Both the position numbers and the translations under genes were made by a program. From the NCBI GenBank assembly GCA_012103455.1, contig WLWT01000003.1:620001-684000 (forward strand): 64,000 bases of DNA, read 5' to 3'. The number at the start of each line of letters is the position of its first letter. Within the stretch, counting starts at the first letter, position 1. The stretch is from Gammaproteobacteria bacterium. Its GTDB lineage: Bacteria; Pseudomonadota; Gammaproteobacteria; HK1. The notes beneath the pieces were generated by a model. That model was not told where the DNA came from. It did no database searches and saw only the letters and a program-made list of their open reading frames with translations. Shown here one piece after another: positions 17,875-28,233 of this stretch.

Positions 17875-18342
17875 ATGGAACTCCTCAAGAGCCATTTACG
17901 GCAGACAGCAGGCGCTTTGCATGAGGCGGCAGACTTTGGCGATGTCTACTTCAAGGACTTCGGTAACCTGGAATTCGAAAAATATTCGGCGCTTAAGTTA
18001 GGGGAGTCAGCGAAAAGAGCATGGTTCTTCCGAATCGATTTTCGCAGCGGCGGCAAAACCGCTCGTTACCTGATGTTCTTTGGATATGCTCACTCTAAGC
18101 TCCATGGCCAATGTGATGTTACCCTGCATGTTGCTAGAGAAGATCCTCCAAACTTCTATCACTATGAACGCCTCGACACGATAACAGCGCCTAACGTGCC
18201 CGATCTCGTGGAGATCGGTTACTTGATGAGCGAAGAGAGATTTATGGTTCGTAGTCGATCAAATAACATCGGTTCAGGGCGTGTCGAGGAATTCGGTCGG
18301 CGATTCTTTGAGGATGTTGTCAGCAAGCATTTCAGCGCCTAG
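17875..18342 (+). CDS. Hypothetical protein (155 aa)
   Basis: A soluble, mixed-charge protein with no clear signal or membrane segment. Segments such as AWFFRIDFRSGGKTARYLMFFGYAHSKLHGQ suggest an α/β fold. I do not recognise a family. It lies after the TIR-SLATT pair on the same strand with a 95-base gap and might be a further cassette gene. No attC flanks it. Confidence 0.5.
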   Translation: MELLKSHLRQTAGALHEAADFGDVYFKDFGNLEFEKYSALKLGESAKRAWFFRIDFRSGGKTARYLMFFGYAHSKLHGQCDVTLHVAREDPPNFYHYERLDTITAPNVPDLVEIGYLMSEERFMVRSRSNNIGSGRVEEFGRRFFEDVVSKHFSA

Positions 18343-18455
18343 CCAAGAGTGCGCATTTCGCCCAACACACACGCCCTGAGTGGGAGCGTCAACCCACTTC
18401 AGGGCGATTCGGCGAGTTTGGCTAGAAGCGGCGAGCCGCGGCCTTTCATGGCGGC

Positions 18456-19660
18456 TCAGTAGGTCGCTTCGTGGTAGGTCGTCTTCGTCTTCCGGCACTG
18501 GTGCAGATATGTAGCCACTTGAACGCAACAGTTCGCAGCGCAGATTGATGGGACTTCCCCTTCGCTTCTCTGGGGCTGATAGACGCCTGTGGCCCAGAAC
18601 GAATGCGGTAGTGTCAAAGCTGCCCCCTCGAGGAAGGTTTGCCGAATGAAAGTGGGACCACCTCCAACGCCAGTGAACCCCATTGGAATGGCCACTTCTT
18701 TCACTCACCGGAGCCATGCCCGCGTACTTTTAGAGGTCGGTGGCAGTCTCAAAGCGAGCGCGCTGTTCCCCCAATGCGGCCAACACCCGCGGCGCCAATA
18801 CCGGCCCAGCGCCAGGGAAGGAAGCGAGCAGGTCGTAGTCCTCATGGCCGCTTGCTTTGGATTCGACCGCCTGATTGAACCGCGCGATTGCCCGTCAGGT
18901 GGTACGAAGCTGTTCGACCAAGGATTGGACCCTCAAAACGTTGGGCGCGATTATCCCAAGGTCGTCAGTGAGAGGCAGCGCTGAGTGGATGTCATCAAGG
19001 CGCGTGTCGATGAGCTCTGGGTATCGCACGTTGTGTGGGTGGAAGAACTTTGGCCATGTTGAGCGGCGCGCCTGCGGCACCGCTTTGAGCGTTGGTCAAC
19101 GTGGCAGACAGTCACAGAAGATATCGGTGTTGTTGTTCTTAATTCATTGAAGTGGCTGAGGAAAGTAGCATTTAAGAGCACTGCTCAGGCGATGGGTGAA
19201 GCGGGTTGGGTCATCGACCCGGCGCCGTCTTGATTGAACTAGCTCGATCAGGCTACGCCTAAGCGCACTGTGGGGCTTGAGCTTATCGCCATGTAGGGTG
19301 AGTCACTCCAGGGCGAGTGGCGTATCGCTAGGGTCATCTTTGGCGTCACAGGGCACCCACGTGTGGCGGTATGTGGCCAATGGGGCCCGATTGATGGGGA
19401 ACCATACGAAGCAATCGGACTGGCTCAGGGCGGTGACTATAGGCCCCTTGAACCGTTCCACTGCGACGGCTATGGGCGCACCCTTGAAAGGCTGGCGCCA
19501 TTGCTGCGCCCACGGCTCAATGTCTTCAGGTGCGCAAGGACGCACGATTCGACCGTCTCATCGTGCCCTGCGCGCCAACAGCTATCCTGCTGGGCGTCAG
19601 CCCAATCCAAGCCTATGCAGGCGAGGAACTGATGGTCACACAACGGAGGTTTCATGATAC
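18456..19660 (-). pseudogene. IS110-family transposase remnant
   Basis: Fragments in several frames together match an IS110 transposase. The N-terminal catalytic start is IGLDWADAQQDS (near 19650-19600), then EPWAQQWRQPFKGAPIAVAVERFKGPIV (about 19535-19400). The C-terminal part is near 18700-18460 (HWRWR, RQTFLEGA…, YHEATY). Multiple frameshifts and stops make it non-functional. Confidence 0.75.
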
Positions 19661-19685
19661 AGACCCTCGGGTGTAGGGTAAGCAT

Positions 19686-20141
19686 TCAGGACATGCGTGC
19701 CCGAGTTCTGCGAAGGCATTATAGCTGGCCGGTGGTGCGGCGAGCCCTGAGTATTCGAGCCCTGAGTATTCGTTGACGAGTTCGGGCGCACCTGCGGGTT
19801 CGAACGTATGTGGGTGAGCGTCGTGGGCTGCTGGCTCCATATGCGTAACCCGCAGATGCATGTCCCGCCTTCACTGATCGCTACCTGGCCGTTATGAATC
19901 AAGTTCACAGAAGACAGGACAGTCAATTTATAAAGTGGCTCGAGGGGACAGCCAGGATGCTGTGCGTACTGATTCCCTACGCGGTCGGAATAGGCCCACC
20001 AAGGCCTGCACACGGATTGCTATTCCAGCAGTTAAGGTGCGTTGTTCGGCGATTCAAGGTGCGCCTACGGCCGGTACCGCGTTCAACGATACTTTTGAGT
20101 CGGACCGGCCCATTCACTACGCGAATGTTCCAGCCTCTTAA
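19686..20141. other. Non-coding stretch with a 15-bp direct repeat
   Basis: No convincing gene. A perfect tandem duplication CGAGCCCTGAGTATT occurs at 19741-19755 and 19756-19770. The rest may be eroded IS sequence. Confidence 0.4.
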
Positions 20142-20281
20142 GGGCACCTCTAACAATGCACTTTTTCCGCGATTGCGGCGTCAGCGCCGTGCTCGAATCC
20201 TCAGGTATCACCTATACACTGCGGTTCTGCGCGCGGTGCTTCTTTGCACTCACGAAAAAATGACTATTTTTAGAGGGGTCC
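20142..20281. repeat. MITE-like repeat, copy inside the island
   Basis: A full-length copy (~140 bp) starting GGGCACCTCTAACAATGC after TTAA. The right end is degenerate (AGAGGGGTCC). Same orientation as the copies at 2165 and 36533. Confidence 0.88.
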
Positions 20282-20502
20282 AATAGCTTGGTAGAAAGAT
20301 CTAAGGTCTTTTTTCTTGGCAGGATCAATATTAATTTTATGTGTGAATGTGGGTTTCAGGCTGTGTCTAAATACACAGACGCAGAACATAGCCAAGAAAC
20401 TGCTAGGCTTGCCGGCATCCCCATGCAGTGATGCCCAACGCTTGCCGGGCTACGCCCGGGGATCGTAAAGTCTGGTTCCGGTGCCACCCCAAGGATGGGC
20501 GC

Positions 20503-20690
20503 ATGGAGCAAACACTACAAGAGTTGTATAGCCGCCACTTCGCCGACTACGCCCGAACGCATTATCTCAACCGCGACTAAGTAAGCGCCGGCCACGCGCT
20601 GATGCCGTGCCGTACCGCTCGCTTAGGTGGGCATGTGTTGCGCTGTGAAGCCGGCCGCGGGCAAGGGGTTGGGTACAAGGGGGGGCGTGT
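20503..20690 (+). pseudogene. IS91-type transposase, N-terminal remnant
   Basis: It reads MEQTLQELYSRHFADYARTHY, a TAA, then in the same frame GHALMPCRTARLGGHVLRCEAG, the zinc-binding start of IS91/IS801-type rolling-circle transposases. It breaks off where IS21 sequence begins. A matching C-terminal piece is at 31940-32230, same strand. Confidence 0.6.
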
Positions 20691-21260
20691 GCCGATCGAC
20701 TATCACATCGAGTTCGCTGGCCATGACTGCGCCGTTCCCCCCCCCACCGGCGCGAGGCCATGGTGCGTTGCACCGACAAGACCGTCGAGGTGCCGCACGC
20801 CGGGCAGCGGGCCGCCAGTCAATTGACGATGCTCAACCACCCGACACTGGAAAAACATCAGCCGCTGAAGTGCCACGGCATGGCCCGTGCATTCTCCGGG
20901 CAACTCGAGATCGCCGAGACCGCCGAGACCGCCGAGACCGCCGAACTCAACGTTGAGGAGCGCTTCGCCCTGATGGCCGGCCGAGAGTGCACCGGGCGCC
21001 GTGACCGCCAACTCACCAACCGGCGTGACCTGCTCGAAGTCATAGCGGAGCGACACCAGCGCCGGGCCACCATCGCCACTAGCCAGTTGCCGGTCGATAA
21101 AGAGCATGACTATATCGCCTATCCGGCACTCGCCCACCCGGCACTCGCCGGCGCCAGCCTCGACCGGCTCGTACACAACGCCTACACGTTCAAGCTGAAA
21201 GGACAATCGATGCGAAAATACAGCGCAAAGTTGACCCGAGCTGAGCACACCGGCTCTTAG
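20691..21260 (+). pseudogene. IS21 remnant: istA 3' end and internally deleted istB
   Basis: First comes the IstA C-terminal pattern PIDYHIEFAGHDCAVP. Then an IstB helper-ATPase frame (20760-21260) keeps N-terminal NHPTLEKHQPLKCHGMARAF and jumps to the C-terminal RDLLEVIAERHQRRATIATS… RKYSAKLTRAEH, with the whole AAA core deleted. A 9-bp GCCGAGACC repeat (three units, around 20915) encodes ETAETAETAE. Confidence 0.8.
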
Positions 21261-21560
21261 TCCGAGCCGGCAGCGCCGCGCCGCGGGCGGTGCTCAGGGT
21301 CGAACCGGATGACCGGGCCGTTTCACACCCGAACAGGTGAGCCGTTTCACCGGAATGCGCAAGAGGTCGATGCTCTTTCCTGGTGGCTGTGAACGTCTGC
21401 GACCGTGCGGATAGAACGCCTCCTTGGGTATGTCGCCGCGAAGTATCGCTGTCTGCCACTCTACCGCGTCATTGGCCATTCCGACCGACAGCAGTTCAGC
21501 GTTCCAGATGAGGTCAACGAGAACGGATGCGGCTACCGGAACTCGCTTCATTCGCACCCC

Positions 21561-22136
21561 TCACGCCGTCGTCGGGCCGGACTCAATCACGCTCGACCTA
21601 CCACCCTTGGGTAGGTACCGGTACAGAGTCGCCGGACTGCACCCGAGGCGTTCCGCAACCTCGGCGACTGTGAGCTCCGGGTCGGCTAGCAGAGCCTTGG
21701 CGGCGGCGACATCTTGGTCGGTGAACGACCTCGGACGACCGCCCCGGCGCCCTCTGGCCCCCGCCGCGGCGAGTGCCGCCGTGGTCCTTTCGCGAATGAG
21801 GTTGCGCTCGAACTCGGCGATGGCTCCGAAGACCTGGAAAATCAGCCGCCCACCCGGTGCTGTGGTGTCAAGGGACTCGGTCAAGCTCTTCAGCCCGACA
21901 CCGCGCTCGTCAAGCACCTGAACCAGGCCGAGCAAGTCACGTAGGCTGCGTCCGAGCCGGTCCAGCCGCCAGATCGCGATGACATCACCCTCGCGAGCGA
22001 AGTCCAGCGCCTCTGAGAGTCCCGGACGGTCTGCCCGCGCCCCGGACATGCCGTCGGTAAAGACCCTCTCGCAACCAGCCTCCTGGAGCGCGAGGTCTTG
22101 GTCCGCAGTGGACACCCGTGCGTATCCGATAAGCAT
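21561..22136 (-). CDS. Serine recombinase (resolvase/invertase family)
   Basis: The 191-residue protein begins MLIGYARVSTADQ with the nucleophile Ser in ARVST, has the conserved WRLDRLGRSLRDLL helix, and ends in an HTH (TVAEVAERLGCSPATLYRYLPKGG). The length and DNA-binding tail match Tn3-type resolvases or Pin-like invertases. It appears intact. No matching transposase is adjacent, so it may be a leftover of a Tn3-like element or the recombinase of the island. It probably acts at sites in the upstream gap. Confidence 0.9.
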   Translation of the reverse strand: MLIGYARVSTADQDLALQEAGCERVFTDGMSGARADRPGLSEALDFAREGDVIAIWRLDRLGRSLRDLLGLVQVLDERGVGLKSLTESLDTTAPGGRLIFQVFGAIAEFERNLIRERTTAALAAAGARGRRGGRPRSFTDQDVAAAKALLADPELTVAEVAERLGCSPATLYRYLPKGGRSSVIESGPTTA

Positions 22137-22457
22137 TGCTGTCGTGGTACCATCCCTCTATCAAAACTCGTGGAGCATGTTAACAAACTGAGAGAGGCTT
22201 TTCGAGAGACAGTTTTGAGTCAAGGTTCACGTTTCGACCGATTGGTTTCGGTACCGCGCCGGGCGAACCTCGAAAACGAACGTTTTTTGCGAGTGTCAGT
22301 GCCAATGCCTGACACGAGCCTTTGATGCGCCGGCGCCAGACCAGATCGGAGAATTTTCTCCTCCGCCTGCACGTAGGATGATGTTCTTGGCGAATTGTGC
22401 AAAGTTGCTGAGGCTCAGCAACACCGGCGGCGAGATGGGAGTGGGTTGGACTGAAGC
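22137..22457. other. Intergenic region between divergent recombinase and AAA gene
   Basis: No gene seen. It holds an inverted repeat GTGTCAG…CTGACAC (22293-22315, 9-base spacer) and is the natural place for a resolution site and promoters of both genes. No defined res subsites could be recognised. Confidence 0.4.
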
Positions 22458-23342
22458 GTGGCTAGCGCACATCAATTGAAAGCCCTGCTTCGGGCACACA
22501 TCGATAAGGACGACACCCACTTCCTATCGGTAGCGATGCAGGTGGCTGCGCACGAGGCTAAGCGAGGCCACGGAAAACATGCGGCCGAGTTGCGGGAGCT
22601 AGTCGAAGAAGCAAAGGCAGCGAAGATCCGCACTGCCTCACCGACGCCCTTGGTCAAGCCACGCGGAGACCTGTCAGAACGCCTATCGGTAAAATACACC
22701 TAGCTGCGGTTGGCCGATCTCGTCATCGACGAGCGCATAAAGGAACGCCTGCTTCGACTGCTCCGGGAGAACCGGCAAGCGCACAAGATTCGGTCCCACG
22801 GCCTAAGTCCAAGAAAGAAAATACTCCTCATTGGGCCACCCGGCACCGGCAAGACCATGAGCGCGTTAGTGCTTGCGGGCGAGCTTGGCCTTCCATTGTT
22901 CGTCGTCCGGATGGAAGGGCTCATGACGCGCTTCATAGGAGAGACTGCCGCCAAGCTCCGGGTAGTGTTTGACGCGATCCAGTCAACTCGCGGTGTCTAT
23001 CTGTTCGACGAATTCGACAGCATCGGAGCAAAGCGCGCCTACGCGAATGACGTGGGAGAAGTCCGACGCGTTCTGAATAGCTTTCTACATTTCATCGAAA
23101 CGGATGAATCCGACAGTTTGCTTATTGCGGCAACGAATCATCCACAACTTCTTGACCGAGCGCTGCTTCGTCGGTTCGATGATGTGCTCGAGTACGGCCT
23201 GCCAGAGCAATCCTCCGTTCAAGCCACGCTGAAGTCGAAGATCGGCCATTTCCCTTGCGGGCGTCTGAGTTTCAAACGGCTTGCGCAGGCTTCGGCGGGT
23301 TTGAGTCTGCAATTTTCCTCACGAGTCTCTGAGCTTTCGTGA
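22458..23342 (+). pseudogene. AAA+ ATPase (peptidase-associated type) with in-frame TAG
   Basis: Codons 1-81 (ASAHQLKALLRAHIDKDD…) are followed by TAG at 22701-22703, and the same frame continues with RLADLVIDERIKERL, Walker A GPPGTGKTMSALV, Walker B VYLFDEFDSIG, sensor-1 AATNH and the arginine finger RRFDD. This is one gene of the small AAA family often found beside subtilisin-like peptidases. The C-terminus also departs from the family after AQASAGLS, which suggests a second frameshift. No peptidase partner is visible in the 170 bases that follow. Confidence 0.8.
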
Positions 23343-23511
23343 CGAAAACTCGGGCGTGTCGGAATCCGCCTTGGCGTTGAGTGACGCGAAAGGGACTATT
23401 CGAAGCACAGTTCCGAAAGGTGCCGCGTACTCCAGCGGCACCCGGCGTGTGAGACGCTCCGTGGTACTTCTCTACTACCATTCAGCCCGCCTCACGTATG
23501 GCCCGGGCTTG

Positions 23512-25884
23512 CTAGTCGGATAGTAGATACTGTGTCACCAAGGCTCGAGTAAGCGCCTCGCCGCGATTGGTCAAAGCCTCGATGTTCTTCTCCGTCATCC
23601 CAGAGAAATTTGTCGGGTAATTCACGACTTCGCTGCGGTTGACCCAGTTGGCGGGCTTCAACGGCACCCGCTCGTCTAGTTGCCCCAACTGAGCATAGAC
23701 GAAGCGTTCCAGCCGACCATCGGCTGCATGCTGGTGTAGCCGATGCTTGGTAGAATCTTGGACCTTGCGCATCACGGTGTTGACGATCTGAACCATCCGA
23801 CTGCCCCATGTTGACGGCTCCGCCGCCCCCGAGAACTGCCCCGCACCTGCGTCGCTCGCGACGATCACGTCGGGCGCGTAAGTTATCGCACTCACGCCAC
23901 GGTCCCTGCCAGGTTCCATTACGCTGATTCCAAGATTCTCGAAGACTCCTCCGTCCGTAACGATGACTCGCTCGGAACGTATTGATCCGTCTTTCTCGAA
24001 TTCATGAACCCAATCGAAGGGAGGTAACAGAGGCGGGAAAGCCGCAGAGGCGGCAATGGCATCGGCGACTCGAAGGTCACTAGCAGCAAACCAGCCAAAC
24101 CGCCAGGAGCCAGCTTGTTGATTGCTCATGCGAAATGCAGTCCCTGTCCGTAGCTCGCAACCGTTGAACACGATACTCTTCTGTTGCCTCGTACTTGCGC
24201 TGCATCGTTGTTTTCCAACCAACTCTTCGAGTGCATCCGCGATCACATGGGTTCGTGAGTACCATCGACGAATCGGCCAGTGTATCCGTTGAATCCACGG
24301 CGATAGTCGAGAGCCACCAGGTGTTAATGACGCCGCAGCACTAAGTGCAAGGCGGGCCAAAACAGTCCCTCTCGTGGGCAATGTTGACAGTAAGAACGCA
24401 CCGATCATGGAAGTAAGGCGGCGAGGATGAGCGAGCTTCCAAAGTCCCGGTACTACCAGTCCGCGCCGTAGAAATCCTAACGTTCGGCGATCTATTTCAC
24501 AGAAGGATTCGTCGGAGTAGCCCAGAATCCCCGTCATCACTGCCCCCCCTGATACGCCGGACACAACATCCACGTCATCCAGCAGACCGAGGTCGTCTAG
24601 GGCTCGTAAAGTTCCCAAGTGGAATGCGACGGATCGAGAACCGCCGCCAGAGAGAGCCAGACCGATGGAGGCTTCATAGCTCTTCACGTCGGGTATGGTG
24701 CTCCTACCGCCGCTCGGTTCGACCTGCAACGTCAGTCGTTCATCTTCCAACACAAGTGAATGCTTAACAAAGGAGTAGACACCAATCTCTGGATCAGGCC
24801 CCGAGGCGTTGCCGACGATAAGCATCAGTTGGTGAGTGCCGCCTTCTGGGCTTGCGGCGAAAATTGAATCTATCCCGGCATAGTCGGTCACGCTAGGGGT
24901 CGCCGCACTCGACGGGTGCGAGTGCCATGTGCCGATGTAGCTAGCATCTCCCCTCGACCGATCAGCGTGCGCTTCGCACAAGCGAGTCACGCCTCCCGTC
25001 CCGCATACGAAACCGGTCTCGGAGTGCTCGCTTCCCTCCGGTGGACCGCTAACTGCCGATATCCACCCGATTCCTAGAATCTCGTCAAACTGACCGAACA
25101 TAAGGCCTCCCGTTTCGACAGATCGGCCTTTCCTTCGCTCATTCGCCCGTAACCACCCCCGCACGTCGCGCCAGGCGTTGACCGATAGTCGGTACTGTTG
25201 CCCGCCGCCATTGATTACGATGTCGGGAGCAAATCGGAACTTATGATCTCTTGACTCGTTAACGTCTTGAGCCAGCAGCGTCCCAGTCGCGTAGACATCT
25301 TTATCGGCAAGGCCCTTCGCCAACATGTTGAGCATTCGGGCCGCAAGGTTCGCAACGTCCGCGTGTGATCCAACAAACGTTGGATCAGAGCAGCCTGGCT
25401 CAGGCTGGCGTGTCGGCTCTGCAGGCTCGTCCTGCCAGAATGCCTGTACCCAACCTTGAAGCCAGGATCGATTCATCGCGGCGAGTCCTAAGCGACGGAA
25501 CACGTCGAGCGTCCCCCCAGTGTAATCGCGTGGAGTCAATACAACAGCCGCATGCTTGACTCCACCGCTAACCATCATCGCCGCAATCGGAGCCGACCGC
25601 CGGCCTTCCTTCACCACCGATTCGAGCTTTGTACGAACTCGAAGAGAAGCAGTTGTATCGATAACAAGGTCAACTCCTTCATCCCAATCTGTTCCGTCCA
25701 GATGTCGAAGAATATCCCTTGAATGGACATTGATGACCGTCTCCCCAGATACGGCTCGCAGGCGTCGCGCCAGCGCAGCCGCCTTCCCATCGCTGATATC
25801 AACCTCTTCGAAATTCTGCCGAACGAGCACTCCGGGGCCCACAATCTTCTTGTCATAAAGGGTCGAGTCTCTTCGCGCTCGCAC
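23512..25884 (-). CDS. E1 (C-terminal part)-JAB-patatin fusion
   Basis: The 790-residue frame holds three domains. Residues 8-230 continue a ThiF/E1 adenylation domain, with the likely thioester Cys165 in GCSDPTF. Residues 235-375 are a JAB/JAMM metallopeptidase with Glu257 (ETGG) and HSHP…SVTD (His321, His323, Ser331, Asp334). Residues 405-790 are a patatin-like phospholipase with GGGSR (413-417), nucleophile Ser445 in GVSGG and Asp643 in TDGG. All catalytic residues are present. The Rossmann start of the E1 domain is in the preceding gene (25853-27025), whose end overlaps by 32 bases, so the two were most likely one protein split by a frameshift. It would modify, deconjugate and hydrolyse phospholipid in one chain. 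Confidence 0.85.
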   Translation of the reverse strand: MRARRDSTLYDKKIVGPGVLVRQNFEEVDISDGKAAALARRLRAVSGETVINVHSRDILRHLDGTDWDEGVDLVIDTTASLRVRTKLESVVKEGRRSAPIAAMMVSGGVKHAAVVLTPRDYTGGTLDVFRRLGLAAMNRSWLQGWVQAFWQDEPAEPTRQPEPGCSDPTFVGSHADVANLAARMLNMLAKGLADKDVYATGTLLAQDVNESRDHKFRFAPDIVINGGGQQYRLSVNAWRDVRGWLRANERRKGRSVETGGLMFGQFDEILGIGWISAVSGPPEGSEHSETGFVCGTGGVTRLCEAHADRSRGDASYIGTWHSHPSSAATPSVTDYAGIDSIFAASPEGGTHQLMLIVGNASGPDPEIGVYSFVKHSLVLEDERLTLQVEPSGGRSTIPDVKSYEASIGLALSGGGSRSVAFHLGTLRALDDLGLLDDVDVVSGVSGGAVMTGILGYSDESFCEIDRRTLGFLRRGLVVPGLWKLAHPRRLTSMIGAFLLSTLPTRGTVLARLALSAAASLTPGGSRLSPWIQRIHWPIRRWYSRTHVIADALEELVGKQRCSASTRQQKSIVFNGCELRTGTAFRMSNQQAGSWRFGWFAASDLRVADAIAASAAFPPLLPPFDWVHEFEKDGSIRSERVIVTDGGVFENLGISVMEPGRDRGVSAITYAPDVIVASDAGAGQFSGAAEPSTWGSRMVQIVNTVMRKVQDSTKHRLHQHAADGRLERFVYAQLGQLDERVPLKPANWVNRSEVVNYPTNFSGMTEKNIEALTNRGEALTRALVTQYLLSD

Positions 25885-27025
25885 GTACTAGGTGTTCAGC
25901 GAGCAGTCCGCCGAGGGCCCCACAGCCCCAAACCGCGATTGACTTACCTCGGAACCACGCTGCGGGAGCGCCATCGTCCCGACGAACAACAATTTCAGGT
26001 CGATTCTCGTGCACGTAACACCACCGGACCCTACTTTGAGCCTGCCACTTGAATAGCTCTGAGAAAACCGAATCGATTAACACACGCAGTTCGTCTGGGG
26101 TCTCCTTGCCCTGGAATCGATTCATGACATCACAAGCGAGCGCGGCATTCTTCAGACGTTGGACATGTTCAGCTTCGATCTCCCACACGGAGAGATGTTG
26201 AAGACGCCGGTCGGGTTCGGAGACAACCCCACGTGACGGAGCGCCGACTACAACTAGCATTGGAGCATTAGGCGCAGTCCGCTCTGCGGCGAGCATCAGG
26301 TGAACAATTGTTTTTGTAGTCTCGAGCCCACGTTGCTCCATCTGCTGGAGCAATTCCCGGACCGTGCGTGGGTATTCGAATGACAACTCGAAGTCGAGAA
26401 GTATCGACGCAGCAAAGTGTTCCCCAGGCGTGAGTTTGTAAGCCTCCTTCCAGTCCATGATTTCGACGAGGTTGGCTCGCCTCTGGAGGACGACTGCCGC
26501 CCCAAACCATGGCCACTTATCCCGGCCTGGCGTGTTCGTCTGAATTAGGACTCGCGTGTCAGACTCCGTGTAGGCAACCGGTGGATGCATTGGAGCCTCA
26601 GGAGCGTCCAGTGCATTTGTCGCCGCCGCTTGAAGCCAGGCGCTCAGTTGTCGGATATAGCCAATCATGCCCTCCGAGGGAAACCACTGAGAATCAGGGG
26701 CGACATACAGGCAGAGGTGACTTCCCCATTGAACATGGGGATTCCCTGAGAATCGTGTGTGTGCGGTGGTTACTCTCGGAAGGTGATACGGGAAGTCAAC
26801 AGGAATCCATAGCCGGAGGCTTTCTCGGGCATGAAGTTGTAGCCCCTCCGCCGTTTGCTCGTAGTGCGTGCAATCAATTGATACATCGACTGCAAGAGCA
26901 GAATCGAAGCGGGCATCACTCGTAATGTTGTCAATGCGTAATGCCGAGCCCTCTACGGCGGCGATCCGGCGAAGTTGGCGGAGTGCTAGTTCTTGCCCCT
27001 CACTTAACTCCACGACCGAACCCAA
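25853..27025 (-). CDS. E2-like + start of E1 domain (Cap2-like), frameshifted into next gene
   Basis: The 390-residue frame opens with a prokaryotic E2/UBC-like fold: PVDFPYHLPRV, then His97 and the likely catalytic Cys105 in SHLCLY, then WFPSEGM. A linker follows (about 150-355), then the nucleotide-binding start of an E1/ThiF domain, SIAVWGCGALGGLLAEHLV (362-380). After VRASAKRLDPL it stops, whereas family members continue with …LYDKK, which is encoded one frame away at 25865. E2-E1 fusions of this kind (as in CBASS Cap2) transfer a ubiquitin-like tail or conjugate a protein C-terminus. The start follows the MBL-gene remnant with a 26-base overlap. Confidence 0.8.
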   Translation of the reverse strand: MGSVVELSEGQELALRQLRRIAAVEGSALRIDNITSDARFDSALAVDVSIDCTHYEQTAEGLQLHARESLRLWIPVDFPYHLPRVTTAHTRFSGNPHVQWGSHLCLYVAPDSQWFPSEGMIGYIRQLSAWLQAAATNALDAPEAPMHPPVAYTESDTRVLIQTNTPGRDKWPWFGAAVVLQRRANLVEIMDWKEAYKLTPGEHFAASILLDFELSFEYPRTVRELLQQMEQRGLETTKTIVHLMLAAERTAPNAPMLVVVGAPSRGVVSEPDRRLQHLSVWEIEAEHVQRLKNAALACDVMNRFQGKETPDELRVLIDSVFSELFKWQAQSRVRWCYVHENRPEIVVRRDDGAPAAWFRGKSIAVWGCGALGGLLAEHLVRASAKRLDPL

Positions 27026-28233
27026 CCGCAGTGGCAGGCGCGGCGGCTGCGCCCGAGCCAGCAGCCGTCAGCGCAGCGTCTAGAGGTTCCGTTGCCGCCT
27101 GTTTCCCTGCATAGGCGAACCCTGCATCCGTCACTTCGAAGATGATCGGATACGGTTTGTGTTTACTCGGATGCTGGTGAGTGCAGAGAAACTCGTTAGG
27201 AACGATCCTCAGGTACTGAGCTTTCGCGACAGCATGTGGTGGGTTGTCGCCTGGCTTATTGCGGGAGGGGACGGGGTGGGAACTAGCGACAATGAATCCA
27301 GGACTCAGCGCAGAATTGCCCATGTCACGCACGATGTCCGCGCGGAGCTTCTCGTCGTCGTCCATCCTCACCTTTCCAGTACATGGCGGACTTCGAGCAG
27401 TGATGAGGCGCGAGCATCGCATTCCAGGCCAGGTCTCGCGGCTGGCTACGGTCGAAGATCCGTCGGATGGTTGGGTATCGTAGGTCGCCCATCAAGAGCG
27501 CCCGCCCGAGACCTGAGCCGTTTGCAAGGCTGACCTGGAAGGCGAGGCTGCAATCGTTGCGGTCGCCGAAGCTATCGTCCTTGAACGGCGCGTGGACAAA
27601 CGCTCTGAAGTAGTCGCCATGGTCCTCTCCATCAAGGACGGATATCGCGGTGCCGGGAATCGAGAGAAACGCATGCGGAAACCTAACGAACTCGGGTCTC
27701 TTCAACAGGTCGTCGTACCCGACTATGCGAATCCGATTTCCTCGGCCTGGATCGCCGCCCGCGCAGATGGTCGCTCGAACTCGGCGCTGCGCCTCCTGGT
27801 GAAACGCCTCGGCATCATCGCAGAGGGCTTCGTTCGCCTGGAACTCACGAAAGGTCCGTGGAGACATCCACAGTTCGGATATGAAGACGCGGTTGAGCAG
27901 ATCAGCGAATCCTTGGCAGTGGTCGAGATCCGGATGGGTCAACGCGAAGGTTGATAGGAATGGCTGGCCGTCGAGGGTCGGAAGGATCTGTTCCAACTCG
28001 TCGATGACCGACCAGGCGGGATCGTCGTTGTCTTCAGACTTCGCCATGTGTCGGATGTCCACCTGCAGGTAGGCGGTTTCAGCGACACGAATGGTCGTGC
28101 TGTCTCCGGTGCCGACAGGCCAGAAGATATAACCCCGTTCCGGTGGTGAGATCGCCATTTCCGCTGCCTCGCTTCCCGCCGCGACGGGCAAATCAGGTGA
28201 ACCGATGGGTGCAGATCGAACCATGGTATCCAC
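27000..28233 (-). pseudogene. MBL-fold metallohydrolase (ComEC-like), frameshifted
   Basis: The first frame (28233-27325) carries the metal-binding motif THPDLDH (His100, Asp102, Asp104, His105) and a distal LAPHHCSKS. It then runs out at YWKGEDG. The second frame (27000-27422 region) continues the same family with DDDEKLRADIVRDMGNSALSPGFIVASS… PGDNPPH. A one-base change near 27370 would join them to ~400 residues. Such hydrolases recur beside prokaryotic E2/E1/JAB genes. It overlaps the E2 gene and is divergent from the XRE regulator. Confidence 0.78.

Noticed and set aside
25853..25884. Programmed frameshift joining E2-E1 to JAB-patatin
   Set aside because: No slippery heptamer or following pseudoknot was seen, and neighbouring genes carry similar unexplained indels, so decay or sequence error is more likely.
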